Shown here piece after piece: positions 54,684 through 64,000 of a stretch of DNA of 64,000 bases (its first letter is position 1; the number at the start of each line of letters is the position of its first letter). The translations under genes were made by a program, and so were the position numbers. Below the pieces are notes generated by a model. It worked only from the letters and a program-made list of their open reading frames with translations. It did not search any database and had not been told where the DNA came from. Source of the stretch: Terfezia claveryi (taxonomy: Eukaryota; Ascomycota; Pezizomycetes; Pezizales; Pezizaceae); assembly GCA_015179025.1 (NCBI GenBank), contig WHUX01000066.1:1-64000 (forward strand), in the 5' to 3' direction.

Positions 54684-54830
54684 CAGTCAAACCTTGCTAT
54701 ACCGAACCTCGTATAGGAATCCTTGTTATACCGGAATACTCCTGAGCCCCGCCACCAAACTAAGCACTTTTCACCTAAATCACCCTTGCTATAACGGATT
54801 TTTGCTTATACTGGACCGGACAGCGGAAAT
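54684..54830 (+). mobile_element. Left end of a pogo-like element or MITE
   Basis: TA followed by CAGTCAAACCTTGCTATACC, then a GTTATACCGGAA repeat and a CACCTAAAT...CTTATACTGGAC block, corresponds to the start of the element at 59448. A right end could not be assigned with confidence. Confidence 0.55.
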
Positions 54831-56365
54831 CCTGCAGCGGCTGTGGCGCCGATATGAACCATATACATCACCGGGAATGACCCCACGTGGCACGTGCACA
54901 TACATCGCCCATGCATATCCAAAGCAAGGAATTTCAGGAATTGTAAATCAGTTTCACAGTGGAAGGCTTCACAATGTATCCCTAGTCCTCCCTGCTATTC
55001 ATGTGTTCTACAAGCTCGACCCGCATGATGAATCTTAAGCAATCTTGAAGGTATTTGGCAAGGTGCAATCGCGGGTCGTGGGAAAGAATTAAATATACAT
55101 TACTAGAAAAACCTACCTGGAACCCGTTCACATAAATTCGGGCCCTGAAGTGGATTCCGAGATTAAAGGTTCACTGCAAGTGCTTCTTCCTGAGTGGAAT
55201 AATACAATCGAAAATATCTTACTGCTTCAACCCCCATTTTTGATGCAGGAATGCAGGATGTACACATGGCTTTGCACGGGACACTGGAGTTAAAAGGATT
55301 GTCAGGGTTTTTTTCTGATACCGTTCCACTGAATATGCGTAGGCCTCCCGCCGTACAAGAGAACCGTAATTCTAAGAGCTCAAGCATCCACTCGAGTGCG
55401 GAGAAGCCTTACTTCGGCTACCTATAGGAGCCACCTTATGGTCAATATAGGCATTCCCTGCCTCTTGACGAGAATTTTGGTTCCTCCCTTTGATCCTATT
55501 ACCACTGGAGATCATGCCAGATCATGTCCAGGCATAAATTAAATGCACTTTGCTGAGTACAAATAGCAAACCAACTGCACCCCACTGTCCTTCAATGCTT
55601 TGGACCGTCGCTCGCGACTTTATCCAGGCTGTTTGTGTTACCGAGCCTCTTTTTAGTCAGATTTGGACCCATACTTACCTCCAGATTGGGGTTACAAGAC
55701 AAATCCTAGACCTATAGCCGACCGGAGTCCGAGGCAATCCCCACAATATTATAGCCGAATAGATAATCGTCCTACATATTGTTATAGTCGAACACAGGTT
55801 GCAAATAGTCTAAAGACATTACATTAAGCCTGCCTTAGCATCTCAGCTGAACCTCCCATAGAAGAGTCTTCAAACTGGATAAAATGATCCTCCTTTGTTG
55901 GACAATCAAGCATCTGCAGACAAAATTCTTTTCGTTTTAGAAACTACAAACAGGGTTTGTACACCGAGGCCACTCAGGTTGGGCATAATTTATTGCAGGT
56001 AATAATGGATCCTTTTCCTGCAAGCCCAGTTAGTCTAAGAATTGGGCGCACTCAAAAGAATTGATCACTCTAAACCCGAGTCCCTCTTGGACAATGGTCA
56101 TGGCTCCTCATGGGGTCTCCGGATCCGTTCCGGTGACCTCTGCGCATGTCTCACATGATCACATGCATGACAAATAACGTCGGAAGCAGGATATCTTTAT
56201 ACTCTAAGGTCGTCTATACTACTTAATCTTGCCTTGTTATAAAGCCAAACTATTATGAATGACCTATATTTACTACGTAGCGATTATATCTTTAAACTTA
56301 TCGGGTTGCATTGCCGAAAAAAGCAAGTGCAAAAAAGCAAGAAAACTAGATGAAATTGTTTCAGA
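54831..56365. other. Gene-poor
   Basis: No gene supported. The minus strand near 55840-55990 contains short protein-like blocks (NPVCSF, NFVCRCLIVQQRR) broken by stops, possibly an old pseudogene. Confidence 0.35.
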
Positions 56366-56379
56366 ACCTGATTTTTGTA

Positions 56380-56695
56380 TTTTATTTATTTATTTATTTT
56401 TTTTAAAATACTTGTTACTCCTATGCGATCCCGTTAGGGGGGTCATGAGGAGCCACCCAGAAGCCCGGGTGGGTTCAAGGTTAAGGCAAGTTAATCTGCC
56501 AGAACCACGCAAAATAAATACAAATATAAAGGGATAAAGGGAAAGAGGCCCCGTGCTGTCATTAACGGACAAGCCGATGACCCGCGGGCCTGACTGAGCC
56601 TCTACACCTGAACTGATGAACCGTAACAAATCGCGGAAAAGGAATGAACTGACATGAACTCGCTGACTTCCGAGAAATGGACTGACTGGAATTGT
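56380..56695 (-). mobile_element. LINE-II 3' end, longer truncated copy
   Basis: The tail is (ATTT)n, then AAAATACTTGTTACTCCTAT, GGGGGGTCATGAGGAGCC, AAGGCAAGTTAATCTGCC, GTGCTGTCATTAACGGACAA and GCCTGACTGAGCCTC, all in the order seen at 44.1 kb, with about 70 bp more of 5' sequence. TGTATTTTATTTA at 56367-56379 and 56691-56703 may be its target duplication. Confidence 0.8.
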
Positions 56696-56703
56696 ATTTT
56701 ATT

Positions 56704-56785
56704 TAAATACTCATTACTCATATGCGGTTCCAATAAGGGGGCCCATGATGAGCCACCCAAAAATCCGGGTGGTTTCACTACCTGC
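56704..56785 (-). mobile_element. LINE-II 3' end, second adjacent fragment
   Basis: AAATACTCATTACTCATATG...GGGGGCCCATGATGAGCCACCC...CCGGGTGG repeats the terminal ~80 bp of the element just to the left. Confidence 0.7.
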
Positions 56786-57101
56786 TACTATTCCATGACG
56801 CATCCTCGTGATCCTGGGTCATTGGCGCAGTCGCGACCTCGTGCTTAGTATTATGAACACCAACCAACCAAACTGATTCAGAGGCGAGGCGTCTTGATAC
56901 ATGTTATACGCATTCAATAGTGTGCCTCAGACCTCAGGGTATTTAAGATAATCAGGCCGTCAGGAAGCTGAAGTTTTTACTTTATTACCCAAAGAAGTTC
57001 GTTTGATTTAGCCTCTGTATTTCCATCGTGTTAGGTACTAAGAATGTCAATCCAGCCTTCCTTCTACAACCTACATACTGATTTGATCTAGATCTGCTAC
57101 C

Positions 57102-57551
57102 ATGAGCATCAGCAAGATGACGGCTAACACCCAACGAACCCCCAAGCTTTCCCCTTCCGAAGTATACCTCACGGGCATGCTTCTCACCCCTGAAGGGGCC
57201 ATAGCCTTAGCTAGTGTCCTCCACCTAAACGACATCCGCAACATGCTAATCGTATCAAAAGCCATCACATGTGCTCTAAAGTGGTTCACCAAAGGGTCGC
57301 CACTGGTATACCTAGCACCATGGACCTGTGGGGGAGGAAATTCAATTCGAGAGAGCTGTTATTGTTGTGGGATTCGGGTTTGTGGCGCTTGTGTTTCATT
57401 CATGTTCGTTCCCGTTGGGGTTAGGGTGGAGCTGGTCCCAGGGTCGGGAGTGAGACGCCGCCTTTGTGGGACATGTAAGAAATTGACGCTTGTTGAGCTT
57501 CGAAGAAGGAGAATTGATAGGGTGGGACCAGATCCCGTATCGTACTGGTAG
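57102..57551 (+). CDS. Small CxxC (putative zinc-binding) protein
   Basis: Uninterrupted 149-codon ORF. Residues ~20-62 (LSPSEVYLTGMLLTPEGAIA then VLHLNDIRNMLIVSKAI) have an F-box-like helical pattern. Residues ~83-100 hold CYCCGIRVCGAC, and CGTC follows ~25 residues later, giving three CxxC-type pairs that could bind zinc. The C-terminus is Arg-rich. A second in-frame ATG five codons later is an alternative start. I do not recognise a named family. Codon use and lack of stops suggest a real gene. Confidence 0.6.
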   Translation: MSISKMTANTQRTPKLSPSEVYLTGMLLTPEGAIALASVLHLNDIRNMLIVSKAITCALKWFTKGSPLVYLAPWTCGGGNSIRESCYCCGIRVCGACVSFMFVPVGVRVELVPGSGVRRRLCGTCKKLTLVELRRRRIDRVGPDPVSYW

Positions 57552-59445
57552 TTGTTGGCAGTTTGTGAGAGAAATGGTTGTTGGGGAGACCCTTAGCTTC
57601 TGCAGGCTCTGGTTGTCTTCTAAGGTTGTATGCATCTTCATGTAGTCAAATCCTATACTATTGGTTATTTATAACAATTAAGTTGAGTCTCCACCAATGC
57701 TTGACTCGACAGGAAGCCCGGACAAAACATGACAGAAGCCACAGAACGCGATGCTAAATTTCGCGGTCCACTCCAGGGTTCACGACGGAATCTAGGAGTG
57801 AAGCAGGGTAGAAGTAAATATTAGCAGCCCGTATCGTGGTAATTGTGACAGAGTCTTTACAACCCAGGCTATGGTCCCCTTTGGGAGCGCATACAACTTT
57901 GGGAACACATTCTGTGGTTTACCTACGTATAGCGTATGCTTTATGCATGCCGAATGAGGATGATCTATCATATATTGGATCCTTTCTTACCTGATATCCT
58001 CGCGCATTGGATAAACTCCACATTCCAACGTTGGATAATACGTTCTTTAGCCAATCCCTTACTAGATACTCTCCCTTATTTAATGGGCAACCACGGCCCA
58101 TCGTATCTAGTAAGAGAGGTTGACTGTACTGTACTTAATACTTATATAAGTTCGGCCTAGGCAGAAAAAGCCTTCCCACTTACACGTAGGTATAGTCTTA
58201 GGAGTTGATACCGGAAGAGTTGGGTAGGAAAAGCTTCCCCAATAAGAATTGTCACCAGGTCGATTCCCCAAAGTCGGTGACTCGGCTGGGGCAAATAATA
58301 GAAGCCTTGATCCATGTATGGCATGAAGGCTGTATTAATGAGATACGTTAACGGTAGCGAAAGTAGAGTAAGGATGTGTATTCAGTTTCTCGGTATGATA
58401 GTGAATCGTGAGATGTAGGTATGCCCAACTTCTCTGTCTCCAAACCCAGCTATAGTTTCCAGTATTCGCATTTAGATTCAGGTAAAACGACATTCTGCTG
58501 TTTGTCCGTCGGAGTAGAATCAGCTCAGTTATTTTAGTGGGCCTCGTCGGATATGCTTTAGGTAATTACATTAAACTGATGAATCACTCAAAGTGTCAGT
58601 ACAGGTCAACCTATGCAAATTCAGCGGGTATAAGCGCACAAAGGTATTGTCTAAATGCACAGAAAATACCTGAACTATTTTACATTGTTCTTTATCTTAT
58701 ATCGTACTTCCTGTACCTTCTTAACTGTACTACCTCCCCATCCATGATTTTCGCCCTAAAAATAACTCGAAAACGAGATTACAAGACCCTAGACGACCCA
58801 GTACGCTCGGAATCCATCTCGGATATTGCTTTCATCATGCTCAGACAACAATAATCACGCTCTTTATCATGGTTTGAGGGCCTAAAGTTTGGCACGGAGC
58901 CTTATAAATACAGTGCCTGGGGAAAAACTATAACGCACCCTCTGCAGTGCCAGTGCGAGCGCCCGCTATTTCTGGCGAGACATACAGTAGTATGATCGAT
59001 GCACAAAAAGGGGTGCCTGAAGACTTTTCCTCTAGATGTATAGAGTACACTCCAACCTTTCTATACCGGACTGCATAAATCTGCTGCAATCTGTCCGGTA
59101 TAGCTAACATCCGTATAGCAAATAGCGTGGGGGCCGTTCTAGGCCGGGTAAAAGGATAGAACTTGAGTGCTTCCAAAGATTGTTTACCTATACCGACTCA
59201 ACCATTGACTGCTTTATACGGAATTCTATCAATATATATCGGATTTCTCAATGCTACCAAACAAGAGGAAGGATTTGAAAAGACAAGATCCACGGTATGC
59301 AGACATGACTTACGAAGAGTTTGGGGCTCTGTTTCCATGACCAGATGGTGGTAGGCCTATTATAAGCGACATATTGAACGTAAATACTACTTAGTTAGTG
59401 GGACGGTTTGGAAACTATTTTGTACTCTTTTCTATTATTGCTACC
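57552..59445. other. Intergenic, with small repeats
   Basis: A hairpin TACTAGATAC...GTATCTAGTA lies at 58064-58116. The 28-bp repeat shared with 53912 is at 58958-58985. CTATACCGGACTG and CCGGTATAGCTAAC near 59060-59110 resemble pogo-type ends. ORF 58537-58854 is unsupported. Confidence 0.4.
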
Positions 59446-59447
59446 TA

Positions 59448-60977
59448 CAGTTGAACCTAGCTATACCGGAACTCGTAATAGCGGAAACCTTGCTATGTAT
59501 AACGGATGGCCTCGGATGTTTATTTTTTTTAGTTTCCCACCTAAATTTCTTCGTTATACTGGACTGTAGAAGAACCAAACCCGAGTGGAGATTTATTGAT
59601 CTTAAAACATAACTACATACAAATATACCTAGGTAAGCCGAATCTACTTAGAAGGCCAAAAATCCCGAAGTTGCTTCTGGACCTTAGTAGTAGCTTAATA
59701 TTGTTTTAAACCCTCCCGGGCTTGAAGAACTGTCTCAACCATGCCGGAAACTTGAATTTGGCGCTGGGAATAATGGAAAGAGAGTGTCGAAACGAGAGAC
59801 CTTGGAATGTAGCAAGATAAACAAGCTGCGAAATACCGTAGAAACCCTCGAACAAGAAAGTAATAATGTTTAAGAAAGTAACCTCGAATAAAGCAGGCAA
59901 AATGCTCCGACCTGATTTGCTTGGGGTATGGATCGCGAATAAGAAAGGAGTTGCTATGGGTAGTAGAGCCAGAAAGTTCTAGCGCTAGTAGAGTGTTTAT
60001 ACACAAACTCCACCGTTATCACCACCACCACCACTACCACCTAAGTACACAGACACCCCTTCATCAAGCACAATATGCCTCCAAAGCGACGTGGTCCTAC
60101 ATCCCAAAACACTACCCCGAGTCTGACTCCAGTGAAAGTGAGCCTGATGGGGCAGGGCTCCCACCTCATATTCAAGACAGTAACTATGATTAAGAAAGTA
60201 ACCGAGAATAAGACGCTGAGACAGCTTTTGCCAAACCCGCCGTCCTTTAAATAAGTCTGCAGTCTTATCCAAGAGTTTCTACAGTAGCTTCTGAAACAGT
60301 CGGTACCATTGGAGGCACAAGTTCATCAACTGGTAGAATTTCTGATGTTGCTTCAATAATAGATTACTGAGGAATTCCAGCTGAATGATCATGCTTCCTA
60401 CGAGAGGTTGTGCAACCAGACTACTTGCTTCTGCACTTTCCGCTACTCCAGGATCTAGTACAGTTACTTGCTTGGTCTGTGACATCTTCAGTTTCGAAAG
60501 TAAGCGCTACTGATAGTAGTTGCTTGCTGTAAATCCTGAAGATATTTGTGATGCAAACCAATTAACTCACGCTCCATAGCATTTTCCCACTCCCAATGAA
60601 TATCAGAATATCTGTACTAGCCCTGATTTAAGAAAACTCATATGGGCTCTCTACTCTCTCCACAGGTATGCTTTTTTCTTTCAAAAGGGATACCCATTTG
60701 CTTTACCAGATCCTGAGTTAAACCGGACGGTAGGAATCTCATTTTGGCCGTCTGGTAGCCAAGTTCAACTTTTATACTACTGTTACCATTCCGTTATAGC
60801 AATTAAATTTACCTGTGATAACCCCTATAGCAATCCCTGTAACCCCTTCCCAGCCCATCTGGTACGGTATCCGGTATAGCAAGTAGATGCCTCTTAAAAA
60901 TTGCTAGAACTGGTTAATTTTGACTTGAGCCGTCAAGGGATTCGCCATAGCGAGGTTCGGTACAGCAAGGTTTGCAG
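59448..60977. mobile_element. 1.5 kb pogo-like element, decayed
   Basis: The left end is CAGTTGAACCTAGCTATACC after TA at 59446-59447. The right end reverse-complements to CTGCAAACCTTGCTGTACCG, with TA at 60978-60979. Internal open stretches at 59921-60193 (His/Ser-rich, SDSSESEPDG) and 60485-60279 on the minus strand give no complete transposase. Confidence 0.6.
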
Positions 60978-60979
60978 TA

Positions 60980-61224
60980 TCCGTATCAAAGGTACATAGA
61001 CTAGAGCGCCATATCTGAGTCTGTCGATCTATGCATGACAAATAGTCCAATTGTAAATATGTACAAGCTCCCTGCTAGGTAATGGATCAGCGGGTACTCC
61101 GTACTAATAAGCCTTAGGTCATGCGCGACATTTTCAGCTCTGTTTGGGTTAATCAAGCCTTTCTCAGCTTAACCACGTTAAGAATTCACCTGGGACTTTT
61201 ACATACTACCTATTTCTTAATAGG
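60980..61224. other. Spacer
   Basis: Nothing recognised. Confidence 0.3.
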
Positions 61225-61226
61225 TA

Positions 61227-61699
61227 GAGGGATTTTGTACACCCTGGTCAGTCAATATGTCTGTCAAGATTTAGTGTTGTTTTTTCCACAGCAACGTTAC
61301 TAAGTAGGCTAGAATGTCTGCACAACCCATGCTCGTGCATTTTGACAGTCCTCTAGTCTGTCAGTTAAACTGTCAAAAGGAACAAACCAAAAATACCACA
61401 ACAACACGTATCAAAATGTCGGAACAACACCATAATACATTGGAAGAACAGCAAGAACAGAGCCAATCTGAGTGAAAAAGAACACGCTATACCCATGAGC
61501 TTAAATTGACTGCGTTGTTGGAGACAAGCAATACAAAAAGGAGCTGTCGCTGGTGGTTGTCCATACTGATACCGGTATTATAATTTCATTTTTGTTTTAT
61601 TATGCAAGATTGAACTACGTCTAGGCTGGTTAGCTAAACTGGCCAGCCCTGTTGTGCATATTGACTGACATATTGACTGACCAGGGTACAAAATCCCTC
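61227..61699. mobile_element. 473-bp Tc1/mariner-type MITE
   Basis: The left end GAGGGATTTTGTACACCCTG is mirrored at the right end (CAGGGTACAAAATCCCTC) and continues through GTCAGTCAATATGTC, about 35 bp with one 2-base gap. TA flanks both sides (61225-61226, 61700-61701). An ATG at about 61415 opens a short frame broken by TGA, then RYTHELKLTALLE, possibly the N-terminus of a lost transposase. A 13-bp duplication (CATATTGACTGA) sits inside the right arm. Confidence 0.82.
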
Positions 61700-61701
61700 T
61701 A

Positions 61702-62481
61702 ATTTCTTTCGTGCAGTTGCAGTTACATCTTGGGTGCTAAGTTTGTTATAAATTTATGTGTACAGGAACCATGTGATGACTGGCTCCTGCACTGCCGCTT
61801 TAAATAAGTCCCCATTGAATAAACAGCTACTGGATTGTAACCACTTTTTTTAAAGGTTCGTCAGCCATAGGCTATGGCCAGTACTAGGTAGTGGAAGTGG
61901 TGGTAAGCACGGAGAAGTACGGAGTAATAGATTCACTACCTCACTGACCCCTATATTCCGTGTACCTAACTGCCAAAAGAAGTGCGCATTTCCGCTCTAG
62001 GGGTCTCATTTGATTGAGGCTTTGGGCTTATACAATGTTATTTGCTTTCCTCGTACCTAGCTCTTCTTGGTTGTCCTCCATCCTTGCAACCTAGCGTTCC
62101 AACTCAGATCTCGACCATGGGCTGTTGAGTTGAGAAGAAATTGTGCTATGAGGAACGAGTCTATTGTGTTATACGAGCCTATTGTGCTATAAAAGTGTAT
62201 TGTGCTATGAGGGTTCTAGCTCGCTGAAATACACAAGTCTCTAGGTTTGATGAGTTTTCCTGTAGGCGTTAGCCTGCCGTCACTAGGCGGTCGGCCAATG
62301 AGGACTGCAGAAACCATTCTTATGCATATGCGTATGCACGCATATAGCTTAAGACTAAAGCAATAGCATTTTGCAACGAACTATACTATACATCTTCCAG
62401 TGGATGAGGGAAATTGAAAATTTTATCTGTCACATCCTCCCATAATTCTTTCCATAAGGGACATATCCTGACTCCGATACA
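61702..62481. promoter_or_regulatory. Upstream region of the acyltransferase gene
   Basis: Three near repeats of TATTGTGCTATGAG/A at about 62140-62210 lie 270-340 bp before the start codon. No TATA box close to the start is obvious. Confidence 0.3.
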
Positions 62482-63729
62482 ATGCCCAATTCCCCCGAGA
62501 TAGGAGCACACAACCATCAACTCCAACTACAGCACCCCCTCCTTCTTCCTCTCCACATCTCCACCCTTATCATACCCCTGCTCCTTCCCCCCTTTCCATA
62601 CCGGCGGGTGCTTTCAATCACACTAATCGTTGCAACATATATCTCCACCACCATTACGCCATTCTCTCCTGACCCGGGAATAAGTTATGCGGTGGCATCG
62701 TTGTGGGTGTTTAGCCTGAGGGTCTTGACCATACATCTGTTTAGTTCTCCAAATCCAGAGGCAGTGCTCTACCGAGTGGGAAGTGTGGGTAAAGAGGGTG
62801 AGGCAAAGAAGACTAGAGCTAGAAAAGACGTAGCCAACACCTACGGCGTAGGCTTGAAGAAATTATGTTGGATCGGCAGTTTACTCTTCTCCCTTCGGGG
62901 ACTTAACTGGTCCTACCAAATTCCCGCCGTCAACCCCTCAGTGCTACCTTCCACTCACCTTACTTGGAAATCCTACGCTATCTACCTCTTCAGGCGCCTA
63001 GTAACTATCTATCTCCTCATTGATGTCGCTCGTACATTCTGCTACATCAATCCCTCTCGATACGTTCTCGAATCTGGCACCTCCTCCCCTCTCCCGGGAG
63101 TCCTGGCAACTATACTAGCTGCACTTTCGAACGGAACTATATCTTGGGGGTTTATAGAATTACAATATTTACTGTTATCAGTACCCTGTATTTGGATTCT
63201 GGGGCAACACCCAAGTCAATGGCCGCCGCTATTTGGGAGCGTGGAGGACTGTTATAGAGTGGGGTATTTGTGGGGTCGGGGGTGGCATCAGTTACTCCGG
63301 GCGACACTTCTTCCTTGGGGTGATTTCCTCTGCACGACGTTAAATATTAGGTCAAAGAATGCAAGACAAGTTGTTCGGGTCTTAGTTGCGTTTACTCTCA
63401 GCGGATTGGGCCACTCCAATGTAGTGTATGTTGTGAGTAGGGGGAAGTTTGGGAGGGAGAGTATTCTCTTCTTCTTCTTACAAGCTTTGGGGATACTTAT
63501 CGAGATTGCGGTTTTAAATGGGTGGAGATGGTTGCGGCCGGGGGCTCCCGAGGACTGGCAGAAGCGTTGGGGAAAGTACTTGGGGTATGCGTGGGTGTTG
63601 GGTTGGTTGAGTTGGACGAGTATGTTTCAGATTCAGGATATGCGGAGGTTGGGGTTTGGGGAGCCGATGCCGTGGAGCCTGCTAAGGTGGGGGCTGGGGT
63701 GGCCCCAGAAGTGTAAAGAAGGATGTTGA
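62482..63729 (+). CDS. MBOAT / wax-synthase-domain acyltransferase
   Basis: Intact 415-residue polytopic membrane protein. Hydrophobic segments lie at about 20-60, 70-87, 126-137, 166-187, 205-240, 298-317, 327-346 and 368-382. YLWGRGWHQLLR at 262-273 and SGLGHSN at 307-313 are the two hallmark blocks of the fungal wax-synthase-like MBOAT family (W..RWHQ..R and SG..H); His311 is the expected catalytic residue. Such enzymes transfer acyl groups to lipid or terpenoid alcohols in the ER membrane; the acceptor cannot be predicted. Wax-synthase domains also occur in secondary-metabolite clusters, but no cluster partners are seen within the window, and the right side is cut at 64 kb. The start is the first ATG, directly preceded by GACTCCGATACA. 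Confidence 0.85.
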   Translation: MPNSPEIGAHNHQLQLQHPLLLPLHISTLIIPLLLPPFPYRRVLSITLIVATYISTTITPFSPDPGISYAVASLWVFSLRVLTIHLFSSPNPEAVLYRVGSVGKEGEAKKTRARKDVANTYGVGLKKLCWIGSLLFSLRGLNWSYQIPAVNPSVLPSTHLTWKSYAIYLFRRLVTIYLLIDVARTFCYINPSRYVLESGTSSPLPGVLATILAALSNGTISWGFIELQYLLLSVPCIWILGQHPSQWPPLFGSVEDCYRVGYLWGRGWHQLLRATLLPWGDFLCTTLNIRSKNARQVVRVLVAFTLSGLGHSNVVYVVSRGKFGRESILFFFLQALGILIEIAVLNGWRWLRPGAPEDWQKRWGKYLGYAWVLGWLSWTSMFQIQDMRRLGFGEPMPWSLLRWGLGWPQKCKEGC

Positions 63730-64000
63730 TACCAATATGAAGGGGAAATTTGAGGGAGCAATCTAATAGATTTTTTGATGGTGTGGTGAAGTGCGGGATG
63801 GAGGAGGGGGTATAAAGCCAGGGTTTTGGACAGGGATTCATTTAAGGACCAGATATGCAGTTGAGAGAGAAGTAGAGAGAGGTAAAAGGGTACGAGAATA
63901 CCATGGCGTGGTCTATGTATTCAGAGGACAGGAAAATATTATCTTCCATCCACTTGTATACACTAGTTTAGATATTGCACAACTTCAGATGGTACATACA
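63730..64000. other. Downstream flank to window edge
   Basis: G-rich, with no further gene visible before the end. Confidence 0.4.

Noticed and set aside
1..64000. Secondary-metabolite gene cluster around the acyltransferase
   Set aside because: No synthase, P450, transporter or cluster regulator was found within the window; the gene is isolated, though sequence beyond 64 kb is unseen.

Overview
The window looks like a transposon-rich, accessory stretch of a filamentous ascomycete (Pezizomycotina) genome. The evidence is short 46-75 bp GT..AG introns, tRNA genes with internal promoters and poly-T stops, Tad1-type LINEs, a Ty3/gypsy chromovirus remnant, Fot/pogo-like DNA transposons, fungal-only domain families (DUF3723, DUF3435) and nonsense mutations of the kind left by repeat-induced point mutation (TGG or CAG to TAG). 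Species cannot be named from the sequence.

Layout. 0-12 kb: a broken DUF3723 gene, a five-copy dispersed repeat, an intact two-exon Myb/SANT gene (4082-4572), an unrecognised ORF pair, a LINE fragment and a nearly complete DUF3435 tyrosine-recombinase gene with two in-frame stops (7961-9716). 12-16 kb: two divergently oriented, related cysteine-rich (RING-like) genes, both interrupted mainly by TAG codons. 16-25 kb: gene-poor, with a 1.25 kb foldback element (18.8-20.05 kb), tRNA-Ala, tRNA-Val and a tRNA-Arg-like relic. 25-31 kb: remnants of gypsy, pogo and two LINE families.

31.8-40.4 kb is one full-length LINE on the minus strand with a 14-bp target-site duplication. It was split by a young 1.62 kb LTR element without coding capacity (TRIM-like), whose LTRs differ by one indel and which has a 5-bp duplication. 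43.6-45.8 kb is a second, 5'-truncated copy of the same LINE, itself carrying a 230-bp insertion. 46.6-48.8 kb is a pogo-like transposon with 28-bp inverted repeats and a decayed transposase.

51-64 kb is less dense in transposons and holds three apparently intact single-exon genes: an IRG-like (immunity-related GTPase) protein with substituted nucleotide-binding motifs, a small CxxC protein, and an MBOAT/wax-synthase-like acyltransferase. No operon or biosynthetic cluster is evident. Most of the sequence is explained by nested insertions and mutational decay. The candidates for new biology are the divergent cysteine-rich gene family, the degenerate IRG-like GTPase, the decayed DUF3435 recombinase and the foldback element.
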